Assembly (NCBI GenBank): GCA_018692925.1
Contig: JABHLH010000019.1
Location: forward strand, 1 to 63,321
DNA length: 63,321 bases
Source of the DNA: an archaeon
GTDB lineage: Archaea; Nanobdellota; Nanobdellia; SCGC-AAA011-G17; GW2011-AR17
Direction: 5' to 3'
The number at the start of each line of letters is the position of its first letter. Within the stretch, counting starts at the first letter, position 1. The translations under genes were made by a program, and so were the position numbers. Below are positions 25,846 through 34,479 of the stretch, one piece after another. Under the pieces are notes generated by a model. That model was not told where the DNA came from. It saw only the letters and a program-made list of their open reading frames with translations, and made no database searches.

Positions 25846-26605
25846 TATAATTTTTTATTAGTTTAATGTAATCTTTGTTTAAACCACCAAGACGAAATAA
25901 AGCTACTTCTTTTAATTTATGTTTTTGTGCAAGATCAAAATCTCTTTTTAGTAATTCTAAAGACATTGGTTTTTCCCAGCCTAAAATACCAACAGCTAAA
26001 GTTCCGTAACCCATGATGAATTTATCTCCAAATTCTTCTTTACCCTTAGTAATTTCTTTTTCCATTAAATAATTTCCAAAATCATGTAAAGAACTATAAG
26101 CCATCCTCATTGGAGAAATATTATATGAAGGTGGAAAGTTTAAACATAAAAGCCTGAATAAAGGTGACATCCAGTTGTTTACAAAAAAATATTCTGCAAC
26201 ATAAACCTTTTTGTGAGATTTTATGAATTTGTTGATTAATCTTCTGTTTGAAAGGAAATTTAAAAATTGTGTAAAGTATAATAAGAAATTTGGATGAGTA
26301 GGTAATTCAGCATCCCACATTATAGGAACATCTTTTCCTTTTAATTCCTTAATTGTTCTTTTCAAAGCTTTTCTTTGAGTGAAAGCAGAAAACCAATAAC
26401 CTTCTTTTTTAGTTAATACAGGCCAATAAACTATCTCTTTAATATGTTTTTTTTGTTGAGGATAATCTTTGATAATCTTTTTTTTAATCTTTTGAAATTC
26501 ATTTAATGTAGAAGCAGCAATGTAAAGTTTTGTTGGAAAATTAATTAGCTTAATTTTATCTAGATTAGACTTTTTTGGAAATTCTTCATAAAAACTTATA
26601 ATCAT
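25838..26605 (-). CDS. Conserved hypothetical protein, possible TIM-barrel
   Basis: 255 residues. I cannot give a function. It starts MIISFYEEFPKKSNLDKIKL, has strand-like stretches separated by helices at TIM-barrel-like spacing (FPTKLYIAAST, KEIVYWPVL, DVPIMWDAELPTHPNF, KFIMGYGTLAVGILGWE, EVALFRLGGLN). The acidic residues in MWDAELP and the final LFRLGGL strand recall sugar-active or deacetylase-like barrels. No signal peptide is present, so it is cytoplasmic. It is monocistronic, divergent from the HIT gene. Confidence 0.55.
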   Translation of the reverse strand: MIISFYEEFPKKSNLDKIKLINFPTKLYIAASTLNEFQKIKKKIIKDYPQQKKHIKEIVYWPVLTKKEGYWFSAFTQRKALKRTIKELKGKDVPIMWDAELPTHPNFLLYFTQFLNFLSNRRLINKFIKSHKKVYVAEYFFVNNWMSPLFRLLCLNFPPSYNISPMRMAYSSLHDFGNYLMEKEITKGKEEFGDKFIMGYGTLAVGILGWEKPMSLELLKRDFDLAQKHKLKEVALFRLGGLNKDYIKLIKNYTN

Positions 26606-26648
26606 AAGAAGAGAAAAGCTTTTATTCTTTTAATAGTTTTTTGTTCTT

Positions 26649-27260
26649 ATGTTAACTCCAGAAAAGATTGAAGAAATTAAAAAAGAATTAATGGCTTTGC
26701 CACCTGAAGAGCAACAAAAAAAGTTGCAAGAAGTTCTAGCTAATTTAACAGCAGAAGAGAGAGAACAGTTAGTAGGTAAGCAAGAGTGTCCATTCTGTTT
26801 AATGAGCCAAGGTAAAATCCCTGTGAAAACTGTATATGAAGATGATAGTATTATGGGAATCTTAGATATTCATCCAGCAAATCAAGGACATGTATTATTA
26901 TTTCCAAAGGAACATGCAGCATTAATGGCACAAGTAGCAGATGAGACCTTAGGACATTTGTTTATTGTAGCAAATAAAATAGCATCAGCAATTTTTGAAA
27001 TAACTGGAGCAGAAGGAACAAATGTAGTTGTATCAAATGGACAAGTTGCAGGACAAACAGCTCCACACTTCATGGTAAATATTATTCCAAGAAAACAAGG
27101 AGATAAAGTATCAGTAGGATGGCAACCTTGTGAAGTTAAAGAAGATGAACAAGATAAGATAGCAAATGCAATTAGAGATAAAGTTGGAAGTCTTGGAAAA
27201 AAGAAAGTTGTGAAAAAAGATCCAAGTAAATTTGATAAAGAAGAGAAAAGGATTCCTTAG
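26649..27260 (+). CDS. HIT-family protein with altered catalytic triad
   Basis: 203 residues. A helical N-terminal extension (residues 1-45, with EEQQKKLQEVLANLTAEE) precedes a HIT domain. CPFC at 47-50 is the zinc or structural pair common in HIT proteins. LDIHPANQGHVLLFPKEH at about 72-89 is the classical first half. The usual H-x-H-x-H before IPR is here H140-F-M142-V-N144-IIPR, so the nucleophile and the third His are missing. A basic tail follows. HIT proteins hydrolyse or transfer nucleotides through the central His; this one may only bind nucleotide. The 3' end overlaps the prepilin peptidase gene by 4 bp. Confidence 0.8.
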   Translation: MLTPEKIEEIKKELMALPPEEQQKKLQEVLANLTAEEREQLVGKQECPFCLMSQGKIPVKTVYEDDSIMGILDIHPANQGHVLLFPKEHAALMAQVADETLGHLFIVANKIASAIFEITGAEGTNVVVSNGQVAGQTAPHFMVNIIPRKQGDKVSVGWQPCEVKEDEQDKIANAIRDKVGSLGKKKVVKKDPSKFDKEEKRIP

Positions 27261-28081
27261 ATTAAGTAAAGAATGATTGTGATTAAAAACCCAATAAAAA
27301 TTGCAGGAACGAAAGGGATTCCTATTTTTATCCAAACTTTTCTGATATTATGTTTTTTTAGATTTTTTATTTGTTTATTGTCCAAACAAGGTTTCTTTTT
27401 TGAACAAATGATTTTGTTGTTATGAATAACATCCTCTGCAAGCCAATCACCCTCAGTAACTTGAGATAAAGGTAAGAATTTTTTGAAAGATTGTTTTTCT
27501 ACAACTTTTATGAAAATGAATAAGTAAAAGATTACTAATAAGGATAAAGCAAGAATTGTAGAGATTAACCTGTAATTAAGATTGAATAAAGCAATTAAAA
27601 CAAAAGCTGATGAAAAGATTAATGTTGAGTACCTGTAATATTTGAACTTAATTAATAATTTTTTAAAGTTTTTGAAAGAAGTTTTACTATTCTTAAAAAA
27701 TAAAACTGAAGCCCAAGTAAAAGCATAAAATGCGCCGAAGAATAAAACTATAATTATTAAAATAGCTAAAAAAGGAATTTCAAATATGTAAAAGTCTGCA
27801 AAAGCTGCACCCAAACCCATGAAAAGTTTGGCATCTCCACCACCCCATTGTTTTAGATAGTATAATATGAATCCAAATAAGAACATTAATACAAATCCTA
27901 AAACCCCATAAAAGAAAAATGAAAAATCTGTGAATATAGAATAAATTAATCTAATACCTAAAACTGAAGCAATAAAAGAATAACTTAAGAGATCAGGAAT
28001 TTCACGAGTTTTTAGATCAAAGATAGAGGCAACTAATAGTACTATTAAAGATAAGGAAATTAAAATGATTTCTAACTGCAT
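27257..28081 (-). CDS. Type IV prepilin/preflagellin peptidase (A24 family)
   Basis: 274 residues with about eight membrane helices. The two catalytic aspartates are in IFDLKTREIPD (D22) and WGGGDAKLFMGLGA (D83), the standard A24 arrangement. A cytoplasmic segment near 205-250, with SQVTEGDWLAEDVIHNNKII and CSKKKPCL, precedes the last helix; similar segments occur in FlaK/PibD-like archaeal enzymes of longer type. It cleaves class III signal peptides of pilins at the inner face of the membrane. Likely substrates in the window are the KRGQ-type proteins at 30329-31495 and 36719-37474. Confidence 0.88.
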   Translation of the reverse strand: MQLEIILISLSLIVLLVASIFDLKTREIPDLLSYSFIASVLGIRLIYSIFTDFSFFFYGVLGFVLMFLFGFILYYLKQWGGGDAKLFMGLGAAFADFYIFEIPFLAILIIIVLFFGAFYAFTWASVLFFKNSKTSFKNFKKLLIKFKYYRYSTLIFSSAFVLIALFNLNYRLISTILALSLLVIFYLFIFIKVVEKQSFKKFLPLSQVTEGDWLAEDVIHNNKIICSKKKPCLDNKQIKNLKKHNIRKVWIKIGIPFVPAIFIGFLITIILYLI

Positions 28082-28159
28082 TATTTATTTGAAGAATTAA
28101 GAGTTAAAAAAGGTATATGCTCAACAAGATATATAAATCCCTAAAATTACTTGAATAAG

Positions 28160-29224
28160 ATGATTAGTATTATTGGTGGAGGACCTATTGGAAGTTATCA
28201 AGCTTATCTTCTTGCAAAGAAAGGAGAAAAAGTAAATGTTTATGAAGAGCATGATAAAATAGGTAAGCCAATACAATGTACAGGAATTCTTACACATGAA
28301 ATTCATAAGTTTCTAAAAATGAAAAATAGTTTTGTTGTGAATAAAATAAAGAATGCTAAAGTGTATGCACCAAATGGAAAAAGTATAACTGTAAAATTTG
28401 ATAAAGAAGATACTATTGTTGATAGAACTAAGTTTGATTCTCATTTAGCAGAGATGGCTGAGAAAGAAGGTGCTAAAATCTTTTTGAAAAGTAAATATAA
28501 AAGTAATGATGGAAAAGAATTGAAGATTGGAAATAAAAGAATTAAAACTGATATTTTAATTGGAGCTGATGGACCACATTCTAGAGTTGCAAAAAATAAT
28601 GGCCTTTGGTGTAATAGAAAGTTTGTTGCAGGAAACCAAGTTGTTTGTGAATTAGATGATTTGAAAAAAGATACGATGGAAATCTGGATGGGACTTGGTA
28701 TGTTTGCATGGTGTGTACCAGAAAGTAAAAATATTGGAAGAGTAGGAGTTGTTTCTTATGATAAAGCAAATGAACATCTAAAAGAATTGATGAAGATTAG
28801 ATGTAAAGGTGCAAAAGTTTTAGAAAGACAAAGTGGTTTGATCCCGATATATAATCCTAGACAAAAATTAAAAAAAGATTTTGTGTATTTAGTAGGAGAT
28901 GCAGCAACACAAGTTAAGTCTACCTCTTACGGAGGAATTGTTTTGGGAATGAAAGCTGCAAATGTTTTAGCAAGAAATAAAAAAAGATATGTTTTGAATT
29001 GTAGAAAAGAAGTAGATAAAGATTTGTACCTAAGTAAAATAATTAGAAGAACAATGGACAATTTTAAAATTAAAGATCATAATGAGTTTGTAAAGTTGGT
29101 TAATCAAAAAAGAATTAAAAATATTTTAGAAACAAAAAGTAGAGATTATCCAAGTAAAATGCTTTTAGAGTTGTTAATTAAAGAACCTAGATTTATGAAG
29201 TTCGCTTTGAAAACTTTATTTTAA
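28160..29224 (+). CDS. Geranylgeranyl reductase family protein
   Basis: 354 residues from the ATG at 28160 (a TTG at 28151 would add three). The FAD-binding start is MISIIGGGPIGSYQAYLLAK with the GxGxxG loop and an acidic end of strand 2 (VNVYEEHDKIGKPIQCTG). GADGPHSRVAK near 140 and YLVGDAATQVKSTSYGGI near 245-262 match the FAD-contact motifs of the digeranylgeranylglycerophospholipid reductase family, including the PxxCTGI cysteine. Such enzymes saturate the isoprenoid chains of archaeal lipids. This suggests at least partial lipid processing, while many DPANN lack full lipid synthesis. Its 3' end overlaps pelota by 9 bp. Confidence 0.85.
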   Translation: MISIIGGGPIGSYQAYLLAKKGEKVNVYEEHDKIGKPIQCTGILTHEIHKFLKMKNSFVVNKIKNAKVYAPNGKSITVKFDKEDTIVDRTKFDSHLAEMAEKEGAKIFLKSKYKSNDGKELKIGNKRIKTDILIGADGPHSRVAKNNGLWCNRKFVAGNQVVCELDDLKKDTMEIWMGLGMFAWCVPESKNIGRVGVVSYDKANEHLKELMKIRCKGAKVLERQSGLIPIYNPRQKLKKDFVYLVGDAATQVKSTSYGGIVLGMKAANVLARNKKRYVLNCRKEVDKDLYLSKIIRRTMDNFKIKDHNEFVKLVNQKRIKNILETKSRDYPSKMLLELLIKEPRFMKFALKTLF

Positions 29225-30283
29225 TTGAAATCTTAAAACTGCTCCAACACCACTAATACCCTGTAATTTCTTTCCAGCTTCGTGATCTGTAGAAATAATA
29301 TGGACTTCACCATTGGATCTGTCAACATCTTTCATTATAGCATCAAGTTCATGGAATTTTTCTTTTTCTCTTAAATCGTGAATAAGCTCGTCAGTAACAA
29401 GTAAAGATTTTATTGCATGTGCTTCTGATGCTTCTTGTACTTCTTTAATACCATAAGCAGCTTTTGCTTGTTTAGAAATTTCTTTGAACAATTCTTCAAC
29501 ATATTCTGTCTCTTTAGTTGTTCTGTCCTGTTTTAATACAGTTTTTACTTCGTCTCTTTTTAAAATTTCTTCAACACCATTTCCACCTGTTGAATTACAA
29601 GTAGCTAAAGTTATTTTTTTTATTAGATCAGGATTGTTCTTCTTAATTATTTTCATTAAGTCTTCTTTCCAGAATGCTGGACTTGCAAGTATAATATATT
29701 GTATCTTGTGCCTTTCATGATAATCATGGATTTGTTTTGCAACCTCAGAAAAGAAATCTTTGCCTTTAGTTTCTTCGTAACCCTTTTTACTTACATCACC
29801 AGAAACATCAGAAAGTATTTTGAAACCAGATTGAGTTAGTAAAGCATATGTTGCAGTTGATCTGTCAAAAGCAATAATAAGAATTTTTTCTAATTTATCT
29901 TGAGAAGCTTCAGTTAATTTTTCAATTTGGTAATTTAACCATTGTTCTTTTTTTATTGTGATAATTTTGCCCTCTTCTAAGTCTAAAGTGTGATAAGAAG
30001 CCCTAGGCACATCATCAGGACCATCAGTTATTTTTCCTGAAACTCTTAAAGAGTTAGAAAATTTATGAAATTCTAATTTTTCAACAGCAATTTCTAAAGT
30101 AACTAATTTTTTTATAACTTTTAAATTCCTGTCAGTTTCATCACCAAGTTTAATTTTTCTAAGAGTTTTACCTTTAAGGTGATCTCCTTCATCAATAATA
30201 TGTGACAAAAACCAGAGGTCATCTAATGTATTTATTTCAATTTTTACATTTCCTTTCTTAAAATCCTTAGTTAAGAGTTTCAT
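29216..30283 (-). CDS. pelA: mRNA surveillance protein Pelota
   Basis: 355 residues of the three-domain Pelota/Dom34 fold. The N-terminal Sm-like domain (to about 130) includes DDLWFLSHIIDEGD and WLNYQIEKL. The central domain has ILIIAFDRSTATYALLT and YIILASPAFWKEDLMK. The C-terminal eRF1-like domain has EASEAHAIKSLLVTDELI and VHIISTDHEAGKKLQGISG. It rescues stalled ribosomes, with aEF1-alpha and ABCE1 in archaea. It lacks the GGQ peptide-release motif, as expected. Monocistronic; divergent from the pilin-like gene. Confidence 0.94.
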   Translation of the reverse strand: MKLLTKDFKKGNVKIEINTLDDLWFLSHIIDEGDHLKGKTLRKIKLGDETDRNLKVIKKLVTLEIAVEKLEFHKFSNSLRVSGKITDGPDDVPRASYHTLDLEEGKIITIKKEQWLNYQIEKLTEASQDKLEKILIIAFDRSTATYALLTQSGFKILSDVSGDVSKKGYEETKGKDFFSEVAKQIHDYHERHKIQYIILASPAFWKEDLMKIIKKNNPDLIKKITLATCNSTGGNGVEEILKRDEVKTVLKQDRTTKETEYVEELFKEISKQAKAAYGIKEVQEASEAHAIKSLLVTDELIHDLREKEKFHELDAIMKDVDRSNGEVHIISTDHEAGKKLQGISGVGAVLRFQLK

Positions 30284-30328
30284 GATATTTTGAAAAAGTT
30301 TATATATTAATAAAGTTATTTATCTTGT

Positions 30329-31495
30329 ATGTTTGCTAAGAGAGGTCAGTCAGCGGTTGAAGTTTCAGTCTTTATTTTCTTGATTGGAGTTTTTGTTATT
30401 GGTTATATAATATTACTTCCTGCAGAGGATAGAGCAGCATTATTAGACGACGACTTCGGAACAGATGATGGAGATACAGAAGATATTGCTGGTACTTTAT
30501 TATCAGAAGCAGTAGGAGATGTTAGTTCAAGTAAGAGTTCTTCAAAAGTTTCAGAGTTAGAACCTATGAGATTATACTCTACAACAGAATCAAATACACA
30601 AAATCTAGCTTCATCTTTGACAGTTTCTAGAAATATTTTACAAAATAACTATAAAAACATTTATTTTGATGTTGATGATATTAGTAACTTAGAATCACTA
30701 AGGGTATTATTTTTAATTACAGAATCTAAAGGAGATTTGTTTATTGAGTTAAATGGTAATCCTGTTTATGAAGGAGAATTAACAAGTAGTGAGTTACCTG
30801 TTGAATTATCAACAAGTTATTTACAAGAAAGTGATAATATTTTGAAAATGTATGTTGATTCACCAGGTATTTGGTTATTCTCTAGCCATTATTATTTATT
30901 ACAAGATGTTGAGTTGCTATTAGATTATACAGTAGCAGATACAAGCTCTACAAGAACATTTTCAGTTGATGATGCTGATGATGTTTCAAGTGTTGGATTA
31001 AATTATTTTATTACATGTAATAGTAATGAAGATGGAATCTTAACAATCAATTTGAATAATAGAGAAGTTTTTAGTGATCAGATTTTTTGTGACTATTTGA
31101 ATGAAAGAGAATTAGGTTTGGATGAAGATTATTTACAAAATACAAATACTCTAAAGTTTGAAGTTACAGAAGGAGATTATAATATAGAAGAAATAGAAGT
31201 TTCAGTTAGTTCAAGATCTACAGAATACCCTTCTTATAGTTTTGATGTTGAGTCAGATCTATATGAAGATATTCTTTCTGGGGATAAAGAGGTTTATCTG
31301 AAGTTGAGCTTTGGCGATGATACAACAGATAAAGAAGCTACAATCCTTATCAATGAGTACGATTTTAAAATCAATACAGAAGATGGAAGTTATGAAAAGA
31401 AAATCACTAGTATGGTAGACAATGGAGCTAACACAGTAACAATAGAAGCTGATACTAGTTTTGAAATTGATAACTTAAAAGTTTATTATTCTTAA
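30329..31495 (+). CDS. Pilin-like surface protein with class III signal peptide
   Basis: 388 residues. The N-terminus MFAKRGQSAVEVSVFIFLIG is a class III (type IV pilin) signal: basic residues, cleavage after Gly of KRG, then Q-S-x-x-E and a hydrophobic helix. The remaining 350 residues are acidic and strand-rich, with at least three repeated beta-sandwich segments that share SLRVLFLITESKGDLFIELN, VGLNYFITCNSNEDGILTIN and VYLKLSFGDDTTDKEATILIN. These repeats look like one carbohydrate-binding-type domain in three copies. It should be processed by the peptidase at 27257-28081. TTTATATATTAA near 30299-30310 is the TATA box, giving a leaderless message. Confidence 0.75.
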   Translation: MFAKRGQSAVEVSVFIFLIGVFVIGYIILLPAEDRAALLDDDFGTDDGDTEDIAGTLLSEAVGDVSSSKSSSKVSELEPMRLYSTTESNTQNLASSLTVSRNILQNNYKNIYFDVDDISNLESLRVLFLITESKGDLFIELNGNPVYEGELTSSELPVELSTSYLQESDNILKMYVDSPGIWLFSSHYYLLQDVELLLDYTVADTSSTRTFSVDDADDVSSVGLNYFITCNSNEDGILTINLNNREVFSDQIFCDYLNERELGLDEDYLQNTNTLKFEVTEGDYNIEEIEVSVSSRSTEYPSYSFDVESDLYEDILSGDKEVYLKLSFGDDTTDKEATILINEYDFKINTEDGSYEKKITSMVDNGANTVTIEADTSFEIDNLKVYYS

Positions 31496-32217
31496 TTTTG
31501 TTTAAACCAATTTACAGTCCAAGGAATCATTTGATCTAAAAATTCATCTAAATTGTGGTGACGACTTGGTGTTTTAATTAATTTTGAAGTTTTTAATATT
31601 TTTATAGCATCTTCAGATTGTTTTATTGACACAGAATTATCTTCAGTACCATGAATAATAAGAACAGGACATTTTATTTTTGAGAGTAATTCTTCTTGAT
31701 TAATATTTTCTCTTTCATCTATATATTGCTGAGGAATTTTAAAATATTTATTATCCTTGAATCTAGAATAAAAACCTTTTTCTTCAATCTCTTTTTTTAC
31801 TTTCTCATTATTAAAATAAGGTGTACTTTTTGCAGTAACTGGACACCAGAATACGATTGCTTTAATTTCATCAGTATATCCTAAAGTTACATTTAAGCCA
31901 GCAATGCTTTCTCCCATTACAAAAACATTTGAGTAACCTAAAGTTTTAACATAGTTAAATGCCGATTTATAATCATCTACATAAGCTTCAATAGTAATAA
32001 GACCTTCATCGCTCTCACCAGAGCCAGTTGAATCAAATCTAAAAGTAGAAAAATTATTATTGTTTAATTCCTCTGCAAGTTTAAGAAACCTTGGACGATC
32101 TTTGTTTGATGTGAAACCATGAACCATAATAACAATAGAATCTGTCTTTTCTTTAGGTTCTTGAAGAACGCCAACTAGATTTAGACCCTTAGAGTTTTTG
32201 AAATTAATTTTTTTCAT
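31492..32217 (-). CDS. Alpha/beta hydrolase (serine esterase-like)
   Basis: 241 residues from the ATG at 32217, one base after the PAC2 stop; an in-frame TTG at 32226 is possible. The oxyanion region is IVIMVHGFTSNKDRP, the nucleophile elbow GESIAG, the Asp in LIIHGTEDNSVS, and the His in SRHHNLDEF, all in the right order. FDSTGSGESDEG is the usual loop after strand 4. It resembles bacterial esterase/acylaminoacyl-peptidase-like enzymes; the substrate is open. Last gene of the GINS-to-PAC2 operon, overlapping the convergent pilin-like gene by 4 bp. Confidence 0.85.
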   Translation of the reverse strand: MKKINFKNSKGLNLVGVLQEPKEKTDSIVIMVHGFTSNKDRPRFLKLAEELNNNNFSTFRFDSTGSGESDEGLITIEAYVDDYKSAFNYVKTLGYSNVFVMGESIAGLNVTLGYTDEIKAIVFWCPVTAKSTPYFNNEKVKKEIEEKGFYSRFKDNKYFKIPQQYIDERENINQEELLSKIKCPVLIIHGTEDNSVSIKQSEDAIKILKTSKLIKTPSRHHNLDEFLDQMIPWTVNWFKQN

Positions 32218-32218
32218 T

Positions 32219-32977
32219 TTATCCAAAATAGTTTGGCTCTACAGGTTTTGTTGAAGTTGTACCTGCCTCAGTAACTGCTTTAGCTCTTGTTAAAATTTCA
32301 TTTTCAATTTCATCAATTTCACTTGATAATTTTTTCAAATCAATTTTCATTTTGAATTTAGAATTAAGAACCTTTAAAGTTTCTTTAGCTCCCTTTATCC
32401 CTAAATATGCAGGATGTGCAAAAGTCTGTGCAAGTAAAGCTACACCACTCATTTTTCTTAACTGTGCTCTGCCTAATAATACTCCAGTTACACCAATGAT
32501 TGGACCTACAACACCATAAATTTTATTGTCAGTGTGAGGAAAAGTTTTGATATATTTTTTATCAGTACCAGTTATGTAAACTTTAGGCTTTTTAGGAATC
32601 TTTTGTAAACCTATTCCACCAAGAGTAACTACCTCAGACCCACCATATTTTTCTATAATGTCTAAAATAGCATCACAAAAATCGTAACATGCGGATTCAT
32701 CAATAGGTTGAACATCTCCAACAATAAAAAGAAAATCTTGTTTGTTGATTACTTGATGATAAATATAAATAACAGGTAAATCAATTAAATTTCTTTCATT
32801 AATAAAAACTGAATGAGGAAAATGATTTGAATGAATTTCCATAACTTTTTTTGCTTTTAAATTTTCTACTAAAAAATCTACAGCAATTTTTCCAACATTA
32901 CCAATACCTGGTAAGCCTTCTATTAAAATCGGGTTTGTAAATTTCTTTTTTGTTAACTGTTTTATTTGGAATTTCAT
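32219..32977 (-). CDS. PAC2-family proteasome assembly chaperone
   Basis: 252 residues. ILIEGLPGIGNVGKIAVDFL near the N-terminus, FPHSVFINERNLIDLPVIYI and VVTLGGIGL are the PAC2 (COG2047) signatures. GPIIGVTGVLLGRAQLRKM and ALLAQTFAHPAYLGIKGAKE follow the family pattern. The C-terminus (TKPVEPNYFG) ends in a hydrophobic-Tyr-like tail of the type that docks into proteasome alpha-ring pockets (HbYX); here it is Y-F-G, so only similar. The gene follows Nop10 by 23 bp, an association common in archaea. Confidence 0.88.
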   Translation of the reverse strand: MKFQIKQLTKKKFTNPILIEGLPGIGNVGKIAVDFLVENLKAKKVMEIHSNHFPHSVFINERNLIDLPVIYIYHQVINKQDFLFIVGDVQPIDESACYDFCDAILDIIEKYGGSEVVTLGGIGLQKIPKKPKVYITGTDKKYIKTFPHTDNKIYGVVGPIIGVTGVLLGRAQLRKMSGVALLAQTFAHPAYLGIKGAKETLKVLNSKFKMKIDLKKLSSEIDEIENEILTRAKAVTEAGTTSTKPVEPNYFG

Positions 32978-33000
32978 AGGTTAGAAAAATAAAGAGTAAT

Positions 33001-33165
33001 TTATAAAGCTTTTTGTTCTTTTTTTGAAAGTCTTCTGTATTTGCCCCATTTGTCGTCTAAAGAGAATTTAGCAGGTTTTGTAGTTAAAGCCTTTTCACCA
33101 CAAGAACATTTTTCTTTCATTGTATATTTATTACAGTTTTTGCAGAATAAAATATGTAAAGTCAT
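33001..33165 (-). CDS. nop10: H/ACA RNP protein Nop10
   Basis: 54 residues. The protein begins MTLHILFCKNCNKYTMKE, has KCSCGEKA for the second metal pair, then TKPAKFSLDDKWGKYRRL, all hallmarks of archaeal Nop10. The zinc ribbon uses C8, C11, C20 and C22. It joins Cbf5 in guide-RNA-dependent pseudouridylation. Its ATG overlaps the aIF2-alpha stop (ATGA, 33162-33165), the conserved archaeal order aIF2alpha-Nop10-PAC2. The identification is firm despite the small size. Confidence 0.95.
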   Translation of the reverse strand: MTLHILFCKNCNKYTMKEKCSCGEKALTTKPAKFSLDDKWGKYRRLSKKEQKAL

Positions 33166-33956
33166 TTTTTTCTTAAGATCTCAGTATGACCTTTCTTTTT
33201 CTCCAATTCTTTTACTATTACATCTGCTACTTCATCTAAAATTTCTTCAGCAACTTTGTAATCGTGTGAGTAAATCTCAAGTCTGTACTTAGGAGCAGAG
33301 ATGTAAACTAAACTAATTTTGTAATCTTTCTTTTTAGCAAACTTTTCTCCAGCAATTAAAGCATTTTTAATATCTTCAACACCTTCTTCAGAAGTACTTT
33401 GTAAAACTAATTTACAATGAACAGTTACTTCAGGAGGTTTAATTTTACTTTGAACAATTTCTATTAATATTTTTGATTCCTTTGCAGGAAGTTTTAATTC
33501 GATTATAGCTTCTTCACCATTTGCAGCAATTTCATTAAATGCAATACCAAGTAAACCAAAATGTTCAACAAGCTTAAATCCAACTTTTTTGTACATTCCT
33601 TCTAAATCAGTTTTTATTTGTTTTCCAATGTATTCTAGAAGTTTTTCAGATTTGATCTCTTGTTTAAATTCTTCATTTTTCTTGATTCTAAGATTTTGAG
33701 GTACTCTCCTTAAAGATAAGTCAACTTGCTTTTTTTCTTGATTAATTTTTAAAACAATACAAACTAGTTTTTTACCTTCTTTAACATAATCTCTAATGTT
33801 TCTAATTCTTCCTGGAGCAATTTCAGAAATGTGAATCATACCCTCTTGATTATCATATTCGTCGAGAGTTACAAAAATAGAATGATATAGGATTTTCTTA
33901 ACTGTACAGATAATTACATCACGTTCATCAGGTAAACCTTTTTTCTTGTAAAACAT
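33162..33956 (-). CDS. eif2a: Translation initiation factor aIF2 subunit alpha
   Basis: 264 residues. The N-terminal S1 domain reads DVIICTVKKILYHSIFVTLDEY (in two pieces), followed by GMIHISEIAPGRIRNIRDYV and VDLSLRRV. A helical domain and the C-terminal alpha/beta domain (VHCKLVLQSTSEEGVEDIKN, APKYRLEIYSHDYK) complete the normal three-domain layout. It contacts initiator tRNA as part of the aIF2 heterotrimer. In the operon it lies 33 bp after eS27 and overlaps Nop10 by 4 bp. Length and motifs are standard. Confidence 0.95.
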   Translation of the reverse strand: MFYKKKGLPDERDVIICTVKKILYHSIFVTLDEYDNQEGMIHISEIAPGRIRNIRDYVKEGKKLVCIVLKINQEKKQVDLSLRRVPQNLRIKKNEEFKQEIKSEKLLEYIGKQIKTDLEGMYKKVGFKLVEHFGLLGIAFNEIAANGEEAIIELKLPAKESKILIEIVQSKIKPPEVTVHCKLVLQSTSEEGVEDIKNALIAGEKFAKKKDYKISLVYISAPKYRLEIYSHDYKVAEEILDEVADVIVKELEKKKGHTEILRKK

Positions 33957-33989
33957 AAGAATAAGGAAAAATTAGTAGTTTAAAAAGAT

Positions 33990-34166
33990 TTACTTTAACT
34001 CTTCAAGTTGTCTAGCAATAATTTTTGCTTTTCCACCTTTAGATTCTGCTAAAACTTCACCACAAACTAAACATTTTACACTGCTTGCAGCTTTGTCAAA
34101 AATAACTTGTTCATTCTTACACTTGCATCTTACTTTTACAAATTTTCCTTTTGGTTGTTGAATCAT
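33990..34166 (-). CDS. rps27e: Ribosomal protein eS27
   Basis: 58 residues. The protein starts [20 protein letters not shown], continues [20 protein letters not shown] and ends ARQLEELK. The zinc ligands are C14, C16, C32 and C35; the first pair is CxC rather than the usual Cxx[19 protein letters not shown] is the family signature. It begins 1 bp after the eL42 stop and precedes aIF2-alpha, the standard archaeal order. Confidence 0.94.
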   Translation of the reverse strand: MIQQPKGKFVKVRCKCKNEQVIFDKAASSVKCLVCGEVLAESKGGKAKIIARQLEELK

Positions 34167-34167
34167 T

Positions 34168-34479
34168 TTATACGAACTCCACTTTTTTTGCTCTTGGATT
34201 TGTGTGAACTACCATTTTTTTACAAACAGCACACTTTAATCTTAAATCTATTTTTTTGGATGATTTAGCTCCTACTCTCTTTCCTCCACCAGGTGGCTTT
34301 GAATATTTGTTTTGATTTCCGAAACCTCTTCTAAGACCCCTCTTCCTCATTCTAGAGTTAGCTCCTCTTGACATTGGATGAGCAGTACTTCTAGTTCTTC
34401 TTTTTGCCTCAGCAACAGTCATCTCTGTATGCTTTTTACACTTTGGACAATAAGTTTTTTGTTTCTTAGGGATTTTCAT
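34168..34479 (-). CDS. rpl44e: Ribosomal protein eL42 (L44e)
   Basis: 103 residues. [18 protein letters not shown] (first zinc pair), the basic middle [20 protein letters not shown], and [19 protein letters not shown] (second pair) identify eL42. [20 protein letters not shown] is the E-site loop region. The length is typical. It overlaps the end of the GINS gene by 14 bp and leads straight into eS27. Confidence 0.95.
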   Translation of the reverse strand: MKIPKKQKTYCPKCKKHTEMTVAEAKRRTRSTAHPMSRGANSRMRKRGLRRGFGNQNKYSKPPGGGKRVGAKSSKKIDLRLKCAVCKKMVVHTNPRAKKVEFV

